Source: Craspedostauros australis (taxonomy: Eukaryota > Bacillariophyta > Bacillariophyceae > Mastogloiales > Achnanthaceae). From it: 64,000 nucleotides of DNA. How positions within the stretch are numbered: the first letter of the stretch is position 1; each line of letters starts with the position of its first letter. The position numbers and the translations under genes were made by a program. Of this stretch, positions 11,801 to 22,196 are shown in pieces. The notes below the pieces were generated by a model. That model was not told the DNA's origin and made no database searches. It saw only the letters and a program-made list of their open reading frames with translations. The stretch spans positions 3,397,501-3,461,500 of the forward strand of contig JAMXDE010000004.1 in the NCBI GenBank assembly GCA_026770025.1. The letters are read 5' to 3'.

Positions 11801-12335
11801 TGTGGTTTCGTTGCTGTATTGACCCACCGGCTGAAGATGGCGGTGCTGGCTTCTTCATCGATGTTGCTACTGCCTGCGTTGCTATTGCCTTCGTTGGTGC
11901 TGTCTTTGAGTGATTGGATGCAGACGAAGTTGTAGTTGTAGTTGTAGTTTCAGTTGTAGTCGCGGTTGTAGTCGCAGTTGTGGTTGCATCCACATTTGCA
12001 TGCGCATTTCCATGCTTGTGGCGATGCTCTTGGTGTCTCTGGGATGAACTGGAGCCATCCTGGATGGTGGTAGCATGGTCGCTTCCTGTCGATGTCGTGG
12101 AGACCACAGAAGTGGATGGCGTTGATGGTGTGGGTGGTTCTCTTTTTGAATTTTCTGAGCAGCCCCTGTCACAATCACGACTGTTTCCGCCAGAACCAGC
12201 AGCAACAGAACCACCAACAGGGGGCCCTGTTTGTGTGTGGTCGCTACCGCCGACACTGCTGCTGAGCTTCATCCTCTTCCTTGGTATGTCGAGGTGCCTC
12301 ACGTCGTCTTCCTCGTCGTCTCGCTTCGAAGACAT
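8860..12335 (-). CDS. Ankyrin-repeat protein with long disordered N-terminus
   Basis: Two exons on the minus strand, 12335-9735 and 9522-8860, separated by a 212-bp GT-AG intron in phase 0 (1087 residues). The first true ATG gives MSSKRDDEEDD and is followed by a nuclear-localisation-like RKRMK. Residues 1-400 are Ser/Thr/Asn/Gln/His-rich low complexity. Seven ankyrin repeats span about 410-672; typical blocks are TALHVAIRKKATNAAIALLE, TPLILASQEGDLRIVEWLL, TALMLAAQRNHGEVCQILID and TPLQIAMKHG. The set is interrupted after repeat 3 by a Ser/His-rich insert with a duplicated STASH unit. A basic MRKRRRKR segment follows, then a helical region, and exon 2 adds an acidic stretch and a His/Gln-rich C-terminus. 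Ankyrin arrays bind proteins. No enzymatic domain is visible, so it is most likely a scaffold or regulatory factor, perhaps nuclear. Confidence 0.8.
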
Positions 12336-13085
12336 GGTGGGGTTTCCAAAGGGGTTCAGATCATAAGATGCTCCACGAGTATCGCTTTGTGTTTGATGTG
12401 CGCTGGCTCGCAGTCCATCAAGGGTGCCGTTCCACAAAACCCTGAGAGTATCGTCAGTTGTGGAGCTGTTTGTGTGCGAAGATGAGCGCTTTTTTGCAAC
12501 TCATCCACGATTTCTCGCTGTGTTTGTGGGTGTGTTTTCTTGTGTCGTGCTGATGGTACGAACATCCGAGTTGCGTCCGAACCACCTGTGTTGTTGCCAA
12601 CCACCACAAATAGCACTTGTGGGGTATTGTTCTCCAAAGTACATATATAGTCTCTAGTTGAAACTCATGTCGAATCATTTGCAGGGCCCGATTGATACAT
12701 CCGATTCAGAATTAGCGCTTGGATAGTTTCCCAAATCAACGAATCAGAATTCTTCGTCGTTGTTCCTGCGGTTTCGCGGCGCGAAATCCGAGACGTGGAG
12801 GAACACTCAGGACGAAGATCGGGAGGAGAAACAAGATTGAAATGCCACAATGACGAGAGGATCTTTGGTATGTGGGTGGTGGGAGTGCGCTCATCCTCTC
12901 TCTCTGACGGATCCAACGGCAACGAGAGAAGACACCACCTATGCATCGCACTGCCAATACTATTCTCTCCAGATGCATCCACCGCCATCCCCTGTGACGA
13001 CAAGCACTGATCACAATAAAGCGCAAAAAAACACTCAACAATAGTCACTGAAGAGAGAGAGAGAGAGAGAGAGTAGAATCCAACC
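12336..13085. other. Divergent intergenic region
   Basis: The shared upstream region of the ankyrin gene (-) and the CRAL-TRIO gene (+). No additional gene is supported. The plus-strand end carries a pure GA repeat just before the CRAL-TRIO start. Confidence 0.5.
13051..13075. repeat. (GA)n microsatellite before the CRAL-TRIO start
   Basis: An uninterrupted GA run ends about 10 bp before the start codon at 13086, so it is probably in the 5' UTR. Confidence 0.9.
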
Positions 13086-14291
13086 ATGTCCGCAACGACC
13101 AGTAAGTTTGAAGTCACCGACGGTGAGATCGACAAGGCCATCATGAAGGCCGACTCAACCATGAGCAGCACCGCCGACGCCTCCACCGCTGCATCCTCCA
13201 CAACAGCCACGAGTAGTGCAGATGAGGATCCATCCACGATCAACGGCATGGTGTCCGTGATGCGCAAGCACTCCGACGGGACCAACGTCATCAAGGAGTC
13301 CATCCAGACCTTCTCCAATCCCGACGGATCGGACAAGAAGGGCGACAAGTGGGTCGACGACAAGGAGGACGGAACGGTGCTCATGGCCAGATGGGTGGAA
13401 GAAGCACGCACGAACCCCAAGGTGAAGGCCGCCAAGCGTGAGAAGTGGAACTTCGATACGTCGCCGCATGAACAGTTTGGCAAGACGAAGGATGATCTCT
13501 ACACCGCATTCGTCATGTGGTCTCGTGCTGCGGAGGGCGATCTCAATGACAACGACAAGAAGAAGAAAGAGAGCAAGCAGACAGAGCAAGGTACCAACGA
13601 TGCCACCAACGATGCCACCACCACTACCAACAACGACAACACCAAGTTCAAATACAACATCTCCAAGGCCTTCCGCCGCCTCGAATCGTACGCCAACTGG
13701 ATGAAGGACAGCGGCGGCGACGAGATCTCGAAGCCACCGTTGACGGCCGACAGCGTCCGCGACTGCAACAAGGCCTGGGGCATGCGCTCCTCCATCAGCA
13801 AGACGGGCCAATTCGTGTGGTGGTTCGACTTTAGCAAGATCGATCTGGATGCCATCAAGCACAAGTTCAGCGTGACGCAACACACGCGCGCCTTTGTTTG
13901 GTTCGCGCATGCCATCATGTACCATCCCAACGCGCAGGAGCACGGCATGGTGTTCTGCGAGGATGTGAACAAGATCGGGTTTCTTCAGACGTTCACGTTG
14001 GTGCCGCCCAAGTTGGGCACGAAGCTGGATCGCTTGACGATCGGCGTGCTGCCGGTGAAGATGACGGAGATGTACATGCTGCACACGCCCACGTGGATGG
14101 ACATGTTCATGAAGTTCATGGGCATGTTCATGAGCAAGAAGATGAAGCAGCGCATGCATCCGCTGAAGGATAACGAGTGGGGCAAGCTGGAGGAAGCGCT
14201 TGGCGGGAAGGAGTACATCCTCAAGGGTTTTAGCACGCTCGATGGAACGCTGGAGGATGAGCCCATTGAGGCACTTCACTTCGCTGACTAG
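13086..14291 (+). CDS. CRAL-TRIO (Sec14-like) domain protein
   Basis: A single-exon gene for 401 residues. Residues 1-60 are Ser/Thr/Ala-rich. A helical region follows, with an Asn/Thr/Asp insert near 155-190. From about 225 the sequence matches a CRAL-TRIO lipid-binding fold: FVWWFDFSKID, then HTRAFVWFAHAIMYHPNAQE, the strand GMVFCEDVNKIGF, and the C-terminal gate-helix region VLPVKMTEMYMLHTPTWMDM followed by basic KKMKQRMHPLK. CRAL-TRIO proteins bind small lipids such as phosphoinositides, tocopherol or retinoids and move them between membranes; the ligand here cannot be read from sequence. There is no signal peptide or TM segment, so it should be cytosolic. It is flanked by GA microsatellites on both sides. 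Confidence 0.72.
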   Translation: MSATTSKFEVTDGEIDKAIMKADSTMSSTADASTAASSTTATSSADEDPSTINGMVSVMRKHSDGTNVIKESIQTFSNPDGSDKKGDKWVDDKEDGTVLMARWVEEARTNPKVKAAKREKWNFDTSPHEQFGKTKDDLYTAFVMWSRAAEGDLNDNDKKKKESKQTEQGTNDATNDATTTTNNDNTKFKYNISKAFRRLESYANWMKDSGGDEISKPPLTADSVRDCNKAWGMRSSISKTGQFVWWFDFSKIDLDAIKHKFSVTQHTRAFVWFAHAIMYHPNAQEHGMVFCEDVNKIGFLQTFTLVPPKLGTKLDRLTIGVLPVKMTEMYMLHTPTWMDMFMKFMGMFMSKKMKQRMHPLKDNEWGKLEEALGGKEYILKGFSTLDGTLEDEPIEALHFAD

Positions 14292-14312
14292 CGAGAGAGA
14301 GAGAGAGAGAGG
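14292..14312. repeat. (GA)n microsatellite after the CRAL-TRIO stop
   Basis: A GA run begins immediately after the stop codon, mirroring the run upstream of the same gene. Confidence 0.9.
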
Positions 14313-14605
14313 GAGTTGTGAAGAGTAATCATCGTTGAAGGGACGCATGGCTCCTGCCGTCTGGTATCTGGAGGATGGCGGTGAAGGTGTTGGAAAAGTT
14401 TGGATCGATGGAACGTCCTCGTAGAGGTGGAGTAAGTAGATAATGAATGAGACACGTTGTGAAGGGCAGTGCACCTGCATACTCATATAGTACATAGTAT
14501 ACCACGTAAGCAACTTGAGGCCGCGTAATGGTGCATGCCATTGCATCTAGTGGCAACAACAGAAGCAGTGGCATGAACGAGAAGTGGACACACACTGCCG
14601 ACGAG

Positions 14606-14923
14606 TTACAAATACAGGAACGTGCGCTCAACCTGCATGTTCGTCGAGTATGGTAGCAGCATTCGCGCTCCAGACTCGAGCGGCATACATCCAATCCACT
14701 CTTCCCATCGCCGCAGCGTGTTGCTCATCTGCCCCGAAGGAGAGCAGAACAGGAATCCAAACCGCGCTCCGATGGAATGGAAGGATGGAGACGAACAGAA
14801 CATGTGTGCACTGTCAAGCAAGAGTGTCATTTCATTTTGTCCTGACGACTCACCTGTGCTGAACAAGGTGCAGCTGCAAGGGGTGCCACGGCGAGTGCCG
14901 TTGGTGCCACACGGCGACCACAT
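14606..14923 (-). CDS. Small hypothetical protein or terminal exon, weak candidate
   Basis: 105 codons from a true ATG at 14923. The C-terminal 65 residues look like real protein with GC-rich third positions (FGFLFCSPSGQ, LRRWEEWIGCMPLES, MLLPYSTNMQVERTF). An alternative is that it is the last exon of a spliced gene. A 43-bp stretch beginning with a GTGAGT donor at about 14869 and ending at a CAG acceptor could be an intron, joining an upstream minus-strand frame that runs to about 15089. I recognise no family. Confidence 0.28.
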   Translation of the reverse strand: MWSPCGTNGTRRGTPCSCTLFSTGESSGQNEMTLLLDSAHMFCSSPSFHSIGARFGFLFCSPSGQMSNTLRRWEEWIGCMPLESGARMLLPYSTNMQVERTFLYL

Positions 14924-16374
14924 GCCTCAAATCAGCTGGTGATACTTTGCGAATTGTTCGTCTCGCAGAATCGGCAGCTTGCCGAAGGGACTGAAATCGC
15001 ATCTGTCGACTGCCGTGACGCAAACGTGACATCTTGCTTGCCTTGCGAATGATTTCGGTTCGTTCGGTACCCCTGAGTACCGCAACCACGTGGGCGCACT
15101 ATGTAAGCACCGATCAGAATGACGCACCTGCGCACTCTGCTGCCAGCGACTGTTGGACGGGTACAGTTGTAGGGGATGACGCATTCGCTGTCATCACTGT
15201 GTCGTTATGTGGAGATTGTGTTCTGTTGATTCCAAAACGTGTTTAGAAGACGGATTGTGGATCCTTGTCACGGCATTTGCGGCTGTGCCGACCGTTCTGG
15301 AGTGGACTGACATCTGGAGTTTTGACACCTTCGTTCTCGTTTGTGTGTGTGTTGCTTGCGTGGAGTGCGAGGTGGTTGTTGATCTTTTTCTCTTTGCTCT
15401 TGGTTGAGGTCGGTGGTTTGTGTGGATTTCTGCGCCCGCCAAGAATCACGACAACGAAGGCACGAAAGGCAAAAAGGAGAGAAAGGGTGAGGAATGCGAG
15501 CGTTTTGACGGTGCGCCATCACTGCGGCAATTGTCGTTCGTCGGTTCTCGTGTTGATTGTCGCTGCTGTCGCTTTCTCTTGCACACGAGCAAGAACGAAG
15601 CGCACAATAAAATCTGCTGTCTCTGTTCGTGAAGTTTTGCTGCTCGTTCCTCTCAAACAACCTCTCCCCTCAACACATCATCACATCAACACATCATCAT
15701 TGTTGGTGTTGTTGCTGACCATCATCCTTATCGTTCTCATCATCGTTGACATCATCGACATCGTTGGCAAGCAAACACGCTCGTCGACTTGGTTCGTGTC
15801 CCCAACAAACAACCGCACCCCTTCCAAGACCATCGCAAGCACCTTCGCAAACACCTTCACAAACACCATCGCAGGTCGGAAGAGCCATCAAGCGAAGGCG
15901 CAACCGAACGACCACGAAAACAACACCCGCATCAGATCAGTTGTGGAGCATTGACTGTATCGGGGAGACTGGACTGCGCAGCAAACACAAGAGCAAGCGC
16001 GCGACCGAAAGGTGGATTCCGCAACCAAACCGCAAACTATCTTCGCTTCGGTGCAATCCATCCTTATTGCTCCAATCCGTCCTCATTGACGTCGCTCACT
16101 CCCGCGCTTTTCGATAAACTCCGCAAAAACAGCGTCAAAACGAGAGCAGAAGAAGGGACGACCTCTTTCTCTCTCTCTCTTTGTGTGTGTGTCTGTCAAC
16201 GAGCGCAGAGGGGAACAGACAAGAAAAGCACTCTGCATCGTTCAGTACTCATAAAAAGACTCATAGAGCAGAATCGTTCAGCACTCATACACAAGACACA
16301 TCGCAGCGCACCACGCACATCACAGCAAAACCCATCACACATCACAGCAAACCCATCATATCACAGAATCGACA
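14924..16374. other. Upstream region of the diatom cyclin gene
   Basis: No firm gene. It contains T- and TG-rich stretches (15300-15420), a CATCAT/GTTGTT-rich segment near 15670-15770, an ACACCTTCG-type degenerate repeat near 15830-15870, and CT/TG dinucleotide runs at 16165-16195. Repeated CATCACAGC-like blocks occur at 16310-16370, just before the cyclin start. A 229-codon plus-strand frame (15265-15954) is low complexity and is rejected. Confidence 0.45.
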
Positions 16375-17403
16375 ATGGCATTGCGAGGTTCCGGCCCAAG
16401 CGCGGCTTCTGCTGCCACCAGCAACCATGGACACAGCAGCAGCATCTCCCCATCACGAACGGCATCAGCTGATGCAGGCAGCGGCGCAGCATCTTCCTCG
16501 CTGGCACCACCCCCATCCGCATCTGCATCATCAACGGCATCATCAACGGCATCTCTACCAACACCATCACTCCAGACTCTGATGCAAACCGAAGAGGCCG
16601 GCCTCCGCACCGCCGAATGGACAGCGCTCAAGACGACGCAGCCGGGCGCCTTCCAGAACTCCATCTGGCGAGAGAAGGTCGTGCAATGGTTCTACGACCT
16701 CGTGGACCACCTCGGAGAACGCAGGGACGTGGTGTACGTGGCCATCAACATCCTCGACAAGTACCTCGCCGTCACGCAATGCGGAGATCATCTCGACCAG
16801 TGGAGGTACAAGCGGACGTCCATCTCGGCGCTCTTCCTCACGATCCGGTTGGTCGGCAAGCAGAACGTGGACCTGCCAAGGCTGCTGCAGCTCACGGGCG
16901 CCGGCGACGTCACCGTCCAGGACGTGCTGTCGACCGGCAAGCTCATGCTGCAGAGCATGTCGTGGGAGCACCGCATCCTCACGCCCACGCATTTCGTGCG
17001 ATCCCTGCTCACCATGCTCCAGCCGGACCTCGACATGACGGAGCTCGTCAACATCCTCGAATGCGCGATGTACCTCACCGAGCTGGAGTCCTTCGACACC
17101 TACTTCCTGGCGTGGCCTCCCTCGTGTCTCGGCGGCATCGCCGTCATGCAGGCCATCGAACAGAGCATACGATCGCAATCGCGACAGGATGCCCTGCAAG
17201 CGCGCGTCGCGGCGGAGTTGAACGGATACATCGCGCAGAACAGTTCCTGCGTCAAGGTGCTCGAGAGCGCCGTGGCAAGGCTGCGATCGTTGTATCGGCA
17301 GAGCGCGGAGCACACGACGACGAAGGACTCATCCGGGCCCAACGTCATTCCCATCATGGAGGAGGATTACAGTGTCAACGATGGCGCTGCGGGGCGCACC
17401 TAG
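16375..17403 (+). CDS. dsCYC: Diatom-type cyclin (dsCYC family)
   Basis: A single-exon gene for 342 residues. Residues 1-70 are Ser/Ala-rich and disordered. The N-terminal cyclin box covers about 95-235: WREKVVQWFYDLVDHLGERR, then VVYVAINILDKYLA, then YKRTSISALFLTIRL, with the Lys/Glu-type CDK contact positions in the expected order (W-x(6)-DL-x-D and LDKYL). The divergent, shortened cyclin fold with this WFYDLVDH signature is characteristic of the expanded diatom-specific cyclin family. The C-terminal cyclin-fold half is only weakly recognisable. dsCYCs are thought to link nutrient, light or cell-size signals to CDKs; no specific CDK or trigger can be inferred here. There is no PEST-like or D-box motif I would rely on. 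The 5' flank is rich in simple repeats. Confidence 0.82.
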   Translation: MALRGSGPSAASAATSNHGHSSSISPSRTASADAGSGAASSSLAPPPSASASSTASSTASLPTPSLQTLMQTEEAGLRTAEWTALKTTQPGAFQNSIWREKVVQWFYDLVDHLGERRDVVYVAINILDKYLAVTQCGDHLDQWRYKRTSISALFLTIRLVGKQNVDLPRLLQLTGAGDVTVQDVLSTGKLMLQSMSWEHRILTPTHFVRSLLTMLQPDLDMTELVNILECAMYLTELESFDTYFLAWPPSCLGGIAVMQAIEQSIRSQSRQDALQARVAAELNGYIAQNSSCVKVLESAVARLRSLYRQSAEHTTTKDSSGPNVIPIMEEDYSVNDGAAGRT

Positions 17404-17660
17404 TCTCCTCAACGTTACAAGCGGTACGGGAGACGGCATCATGGCTTTCGCATGATACAACCAGGAGCGAACAAGTAATGAATTGGAACGTTTCATCATC
17501 ATCATGGATCGGCAGCAGCAGCAGATGTCCAAACGCTCCCTGGCAGTCCCTGTCCATTCCACGCAGGAACACGGTTCGACTGCGACGCTGCTCCTTCAAC
17601 AACAACGTCAGCGGCAGCAGCGACAACAGCGGTGCGAAACTCAAACAGAGAAGTTCCAAC

Positions 17661-18012
17661 TCAAGAGGGGGGGGATACTGGAAGACTTGCCTCAACCGAT
17701 GATGGGCCAGCCACATTGAATGACATGGCATGGCACGCACGAGGACAGTCGATACGGAGCATCGCCATGAGCATGATCTGTTCCAATACACTCACTCTGG
17801 AGAAGGAACAGCAGCACTCCATCCATTGATTGGCCGGCGAGATACTCACCCATGATCCGCACATCAACGTGCTTCATCAGAAGCAACAGCTCCGCCAACA
17901 TCACGAGCGCATCCGCACCATAACCATCATCGACAACCACAAACACACAGAACCAGGGCGCAACCATGGCAGCAAGAGCAAGGGCGAGAAAGGTCACATT
18001 GCTACGGAGCAT
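17661..18012 (-). CDS. Small hydrophobic hypothetical protein, two exons
   Basis: Proposed exons 18012-17850 and 17794-17661 with a 55-bp intron bounded by GTGAGT and a pyrimidine-rich CCAGAG acceptor (98 residues). The N-terminus MLRSNVTFLALALAAMVAPW looks like a signal peptide or anchor. An amphipathic, Leu/Met-rich helix continues across the splice (MLAELLLLMKHVD, then VLEQIMLMAMLRI). The unspliced frame is also open for a while, so the intron is not certain. I recognise no family. It lies about 260 bp beyond the cyclin 3' end, on the opposite strand. Confidence 0.32.
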
Positions 18013-19924
18013 GCGCACGTGCCCCATCCACCACAACAACACACATCGCATCACAGTGTGTTGAGCATGCGAATGGTTCCAATGCATCCCCAGAGTGGAT
18101 GGACACACAACAATGGAAGACAAAGCGAGGCCACGGAAAAACATTGAACAAGGACAAGGCGAAAAACAAATGACCACACCGTCGGTTCGGCACTCAGGAG
18201 AACATGACGCACCCCACTGCGCTTCAGTGCGCATTATGAGCGGAACGTGTTCGTTGCCGACCTAAAAAGGCCCCTCACCCGACAGAGTTTCACACAGGAA
18301 ACCAACCGGGCGATCACCATCTCCCATCACAAGACGTTGCGACGATGTCATTTTTACAATCAAATGGCGCGAGGGCAGACATTTAAGCAACGCACAAGAA
18401 CGACGGAGAGAGTCGACACAGGCTCGCTCCCCTACACCACACAAGCACCCAGAGGCGAGGATTCTTCCATGAATCGAGGCATAAAGCAGCTACTCCTGCT
18501 TTACCATAGAGGAGAGGGCAGGACACACACACACACTAGCGAGTACAGCAACATAGCACCACACATAACATTCATACGTAAAGCATCCCCAGTTGTGTTG
18601 CCAAAACGAAGATAGAAAGAACGATGGTATAATACTTGTCTCTCGCACATGGCGAATGTGCAATGTTTGGATGTTTCCGACGCAGTGACACCGTGCAGAC
18701 GCATGAGTGAGTATTGGCAGGGATGAACATGCCCTCTGCGAATGGGAAAGAGAACTGGCGACAGATACACAATACAGCAGAGGACGGGGCACAAGATGAT
18801 CTGGAAGTGCTGGGATTGTATTGGAAGCCGCATGAGCAGGAACCATTGGAATGGATTGGTCAATGAATGAATGGATGAAACAGTTGGCGGATGAAGTGAA
18901 GGAAGATATGGATGTGAGTGGGATGGATGCTGGGGTGGAACGAGTTCGTAAGTGTGGTATGCTACTTTACTCCATCGCGTGACGCCTCTTGTGCCGCATG
19001 CAGACGCGCTTATGACGCACGTGCATACCACGAATGCAATTCGTATGCCTGCTTTTCCTTTTGCCTTGCTCAGAGAGTATGGTCGCTTATTGTAGTTCCT
19101 CATGGAAGTACCGAGATCCCTGACGGGACCATCAAAGCACATTCCCAAACGTCGGATCATCCCCTATGAAATGAACCCACGAGCTCCACCACGAATGATG
19201 CGGCTCAAGTGGATCCACTTCGAGATGACAAAAATAATTCTCTAATCATCACAAGGAAGGAGCAGCAGCAGCAACGATGGTGCATGCGTATGCGCACGCA
19301 TGGGGGTGTGATACGTCCTGGGAGCACCGACTTTCATGGCATCTTCCCTTGGCCTTTCGCACTCACCATCGACAACTGACGCACTGACTGATGTATGTAT
19401 TGAATGCCAATCCGTGTTCATCACAGCGTCGTTGGACTCCTTTGCTCCTTCATGATCCGGACTGCCACTGCGTCTTAAATCAGAGTAGATGGTATGCACT
19501 GTCCATGCTGGGGTCAGCGTGTGTAAGTGGGCTGTGTGTGCATTGTAATTGTGTCACCAAACCGGATGACGTCCTGGGAGTTTGCAGAGACGATGGACAG
19601 TGTGCATGTGAGAGCGAATGTCTCCGCTTGGCTCCGTTGATGCTGTTGATGTGGTTGTCGCTGTTGTGCTTTGCTTCGTTTGACGGGAAAATCGCTGGTT
19701 GTGGGATCGTGTGGTTGTTGTTTCCACGATCGTGGGACAGACGATGAAACTAGCGACACATCGGATCTAGAGATTCAGCGCAACAAAAGATCGCCGAGCA
19801 ATTGTAAACCAAGCAAATCTACTTCTCACTCCGTTACTCTCCAATTGAGAAATGCCCCCCGCATCATTGTGACATGTCATACTTGTATGTCTGATTACAT
19901 TCCATTGCACACGTGCATCTCACC
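18013..19924. other. Gene-poor stretch
   Basis: Several open frames exist on both strands, but none has a recognisable domain, consistent codon bias or convincing splice signals. I see nothing else, apart from a short CA repeat near 18520-18537. Confidence 0.4.
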
Positions 19925-21640
19925 TTAATCATCGAGAGGCTCCGGCAGCTGGTGTTTCTCAAAGTACTGCTGCCTCGCCCGACGGTACCATGCCAAGATC
20001 ATGCCTTGGCCATCCTCATCGTCTTCGAATTCTTCACACTTCTCGCACGCCGCTGCACAAGCATACTTGATGACGTCTTCGTCCTTGTGCTTGTCGCATT
20101 CCTGCGACAACGCCAACCGCGCGCACATATCGTAACCGAGTTTGCAGTACTTCTGAACCTCTGGCTTCAGGCCCTGCAGATACTGTTGGATGGTGACGAC
20201 CTTGCGTCGCACGCGGTTGCGCACCATCTTGGGATCTTCGTCGTCAGGGAAGATCTGAGGTACTCCGATGTCCAAATCGAAGTCGCGTTCATCCAGGTGC
20301 ACGTCGCACACGCCACAGCTGACGGGGCAGAATTCGACGACGAAGTTCGCGTCGATGGTGTGCAGAGATTGGCTGCCGTGTTTAGCACGCCAGTCGCCAT
20401 CACTGTGAATATAAAACGATGTGGTGTATCACGAGTACGATGAGATGCGTGATGGTTGTCCATGTGAGCGGAAGAGTGGTGGCGGCGTGCAAGTCATCAG
20501 TGAATGTGTACGTGAATGCATTCAGTCAGGATAGTTGAGAAACGGATGCGATCGAGTGACGACAGACAAACTGCCTTACATAGATCTGCGCAGTTGCTGT
20601 ATCGTGCAATGTATGTGCATTTTTGCAGTAGCAATGTAATCGAAACCACACACGATGCACGCGATCACCTCAACTCCGAAGTGCAGACGCAGGCGCAAGC
20701 ACCATTGACTTACCACAATCCATCCGTCTCGGACCACTGCTGGCATTTGTACTTTGCATCATCCTCGCACGGTGGCTCAGGCTCATGAACGTCCAGACAT
20801 GCGCCGCAGCTCTTGGCACAGTTGAGATTCATGAAGACTGGATTGTCCTCGCTGCCGTCGTGTCAAGTTGTGATTGTTCGCGTGCGCGTTGAACAAAAGA
20901 TGGATGACAATGAAATGGGATGAGAGAAGTTGACGGTTGATGGTTGGCGGCTGATGTTTGATGTTTGAGGAGGCCGAATCTTGAGGCAACACAGCGACTG
21001 CATATTCTTCAATATTCGATGCTGTCCCAACGGCCATTACATGAATCAGCTGCACATATCAACTTCCCACAACGCGCAAGAATCAACCAACTCACCATTC
21101 GCCATGCCACGCCCAGATGCGACATTGCCTTGTGCCTTCCACGGCCGTGTCGGTGCACTCGCCGGATTCGCACAGACAGGACTTGTAGCAATGCTGCAGC
21201 ATGAAGGCTGGGTTTGTCTCGCATTCGCCATTCTGCGCCCAACCCCAACATTCCGGCTTGTCGTCGACGCACTCGCGTTGACAGACCTTGCAACTGCGAG
21301 GGCAGTCCTGACGCAGGGCTTCATTCTGACATGCGCCAACCTGCTTGGCTTTGGCGTAGCAATCGGGTTTGTGGTCGGTGCAGTCATCATTCGACTTGAT
21401 TTCTTGTGACGCTGTCTCTTGCGTCTGCGTTGTCTGTACTACTTTTGGTGGATCGCCGCCGATGGCCACGGGCTTCGATGGTGGATTGCCACCAATCTGA
21501 ACTGGCTGGGACGATGGCGCGGCACAGGAGCCGTCGGCATTCTGCGAATTGGCAGAACAGGAACCTTCTTCCTGCTGCTGGGCGGCCGCAATGACCGTGC
21601 CCAAGGCAAGCCACACCAGCAATCTGGCGCTCAACTTCAT
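19925..21640 (-). CDS. Secreted multi-ShKT-domain protein
   Basis: Three exons on the minus strand, 21640-21096, 20851-20714 and 20402-19925, with introns of 244 and 311 bp (386 residues). The ATG at 21640 begins a clear signal peptide (MKLSARLLVWLALGTVIAAA). A Pro/Gly/Gln-rich linker with repeated IGGNPP/IGGDPP follows. Then come ShKT cysteine modules: three in the region encoded by exon 1 and its junction, a fourth across the second junction, and a degenerate fifth in exon 3 (ALSQECDKHKDED...ACAAACEKC). Both introns are phase 2 and split the third-type Cys codon (GE-C and GL-C) of modules 3 and 4; joining the exons restores WAWHGECEDNPVFM and SETDGLCDGDW. ShKT domains are six-cysteine toxin-like folds that block channels or act as protease or peroxidase appendages. 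This one has no catalytic domain, so it is probably an extracellular or cell-wall protein. It ends in an acidic, basic-interspersed tail. Confidence 0.85.
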
Positions 21641-22196
21641 TGTGCTCGTTTGTTCCAATTTGTGTTGCGCAATGGCTATTGCGAGTGACATGCAAATAGG
21701 ACCCCCGCGAGTATGCCTTGGATGTTGGTTGTGGTTGAGTATGGGGGAATGGCCCAAGAGCCGAGCTGAGTTGTGATGCTGGTGATGCTGATGTTGGTGC
21801 TTGTTGGGAAGTGGAGGAAATGTCGCTTTTGGATCCAGAGTCATTTTTTGGCGAAGCAACGCACCCGTGACTGACATGGATTCTGAATCGTGGATTGGAG
21901 ATCTCATCGTCATTTCGTGATGACAACTTCAACTTGCCTGTTGATCACAAAAGCAGAACAACAACGCAAACAAGTGGCGAAGAAGGATCTGCATGATGCG
22001 GATGCGCACACACACACAGGTCCACGACGATTGCAATCTGTTCTCTGATGCATCTTCATGATGTGCCCACAAATTCACAAACTCCACTATTCTCAAGACA
22101 AACAAGTTGACGGCAAGCGACAGCAATCCCAAGACCGAAGTTTCCACGCTCCGTCCGTTTCAATCCATTCATCCATTTCACACGTTCACTGCCACC
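21641..22196. other. Divergent promoter region
   Basis: The upstream region shared by the ShKT gene (-) and the plastid protein gene (+). The minus-strand frame runs open to 21913 above the ShKT start, but that extension would bury the signal peptide. A short CA run lies near 22008-22018. Confidence 0.5.

Noticed and set aside
13155-14546. A 463-codon minus-strand frame opposite the CRAL-TRIO gene
   Set aside because: Antisense shadow with Leu/His/Val-rich low-quality sequence and no domain; the plus-strand protein carries the recognisable fold.
15265-15954. A 229-codon plus-strand frame upstream of the cyclin
   Set aside because: Low complexity with repeated Ile/Leu/Val and Thr/Asn stretches arising from CATCAT/GTTGTT repeats; no domain.
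16617-17702. A 361-codon plus-strand frame overlapping the cyclin in another frame
   Set aside because: Arg/His-rich out-of-frame translation of the cyclin gene.
18501-19160. A 219-codon minus-strand frame
   Set aside because: No domain, poor composition, no splice support; likely chance.
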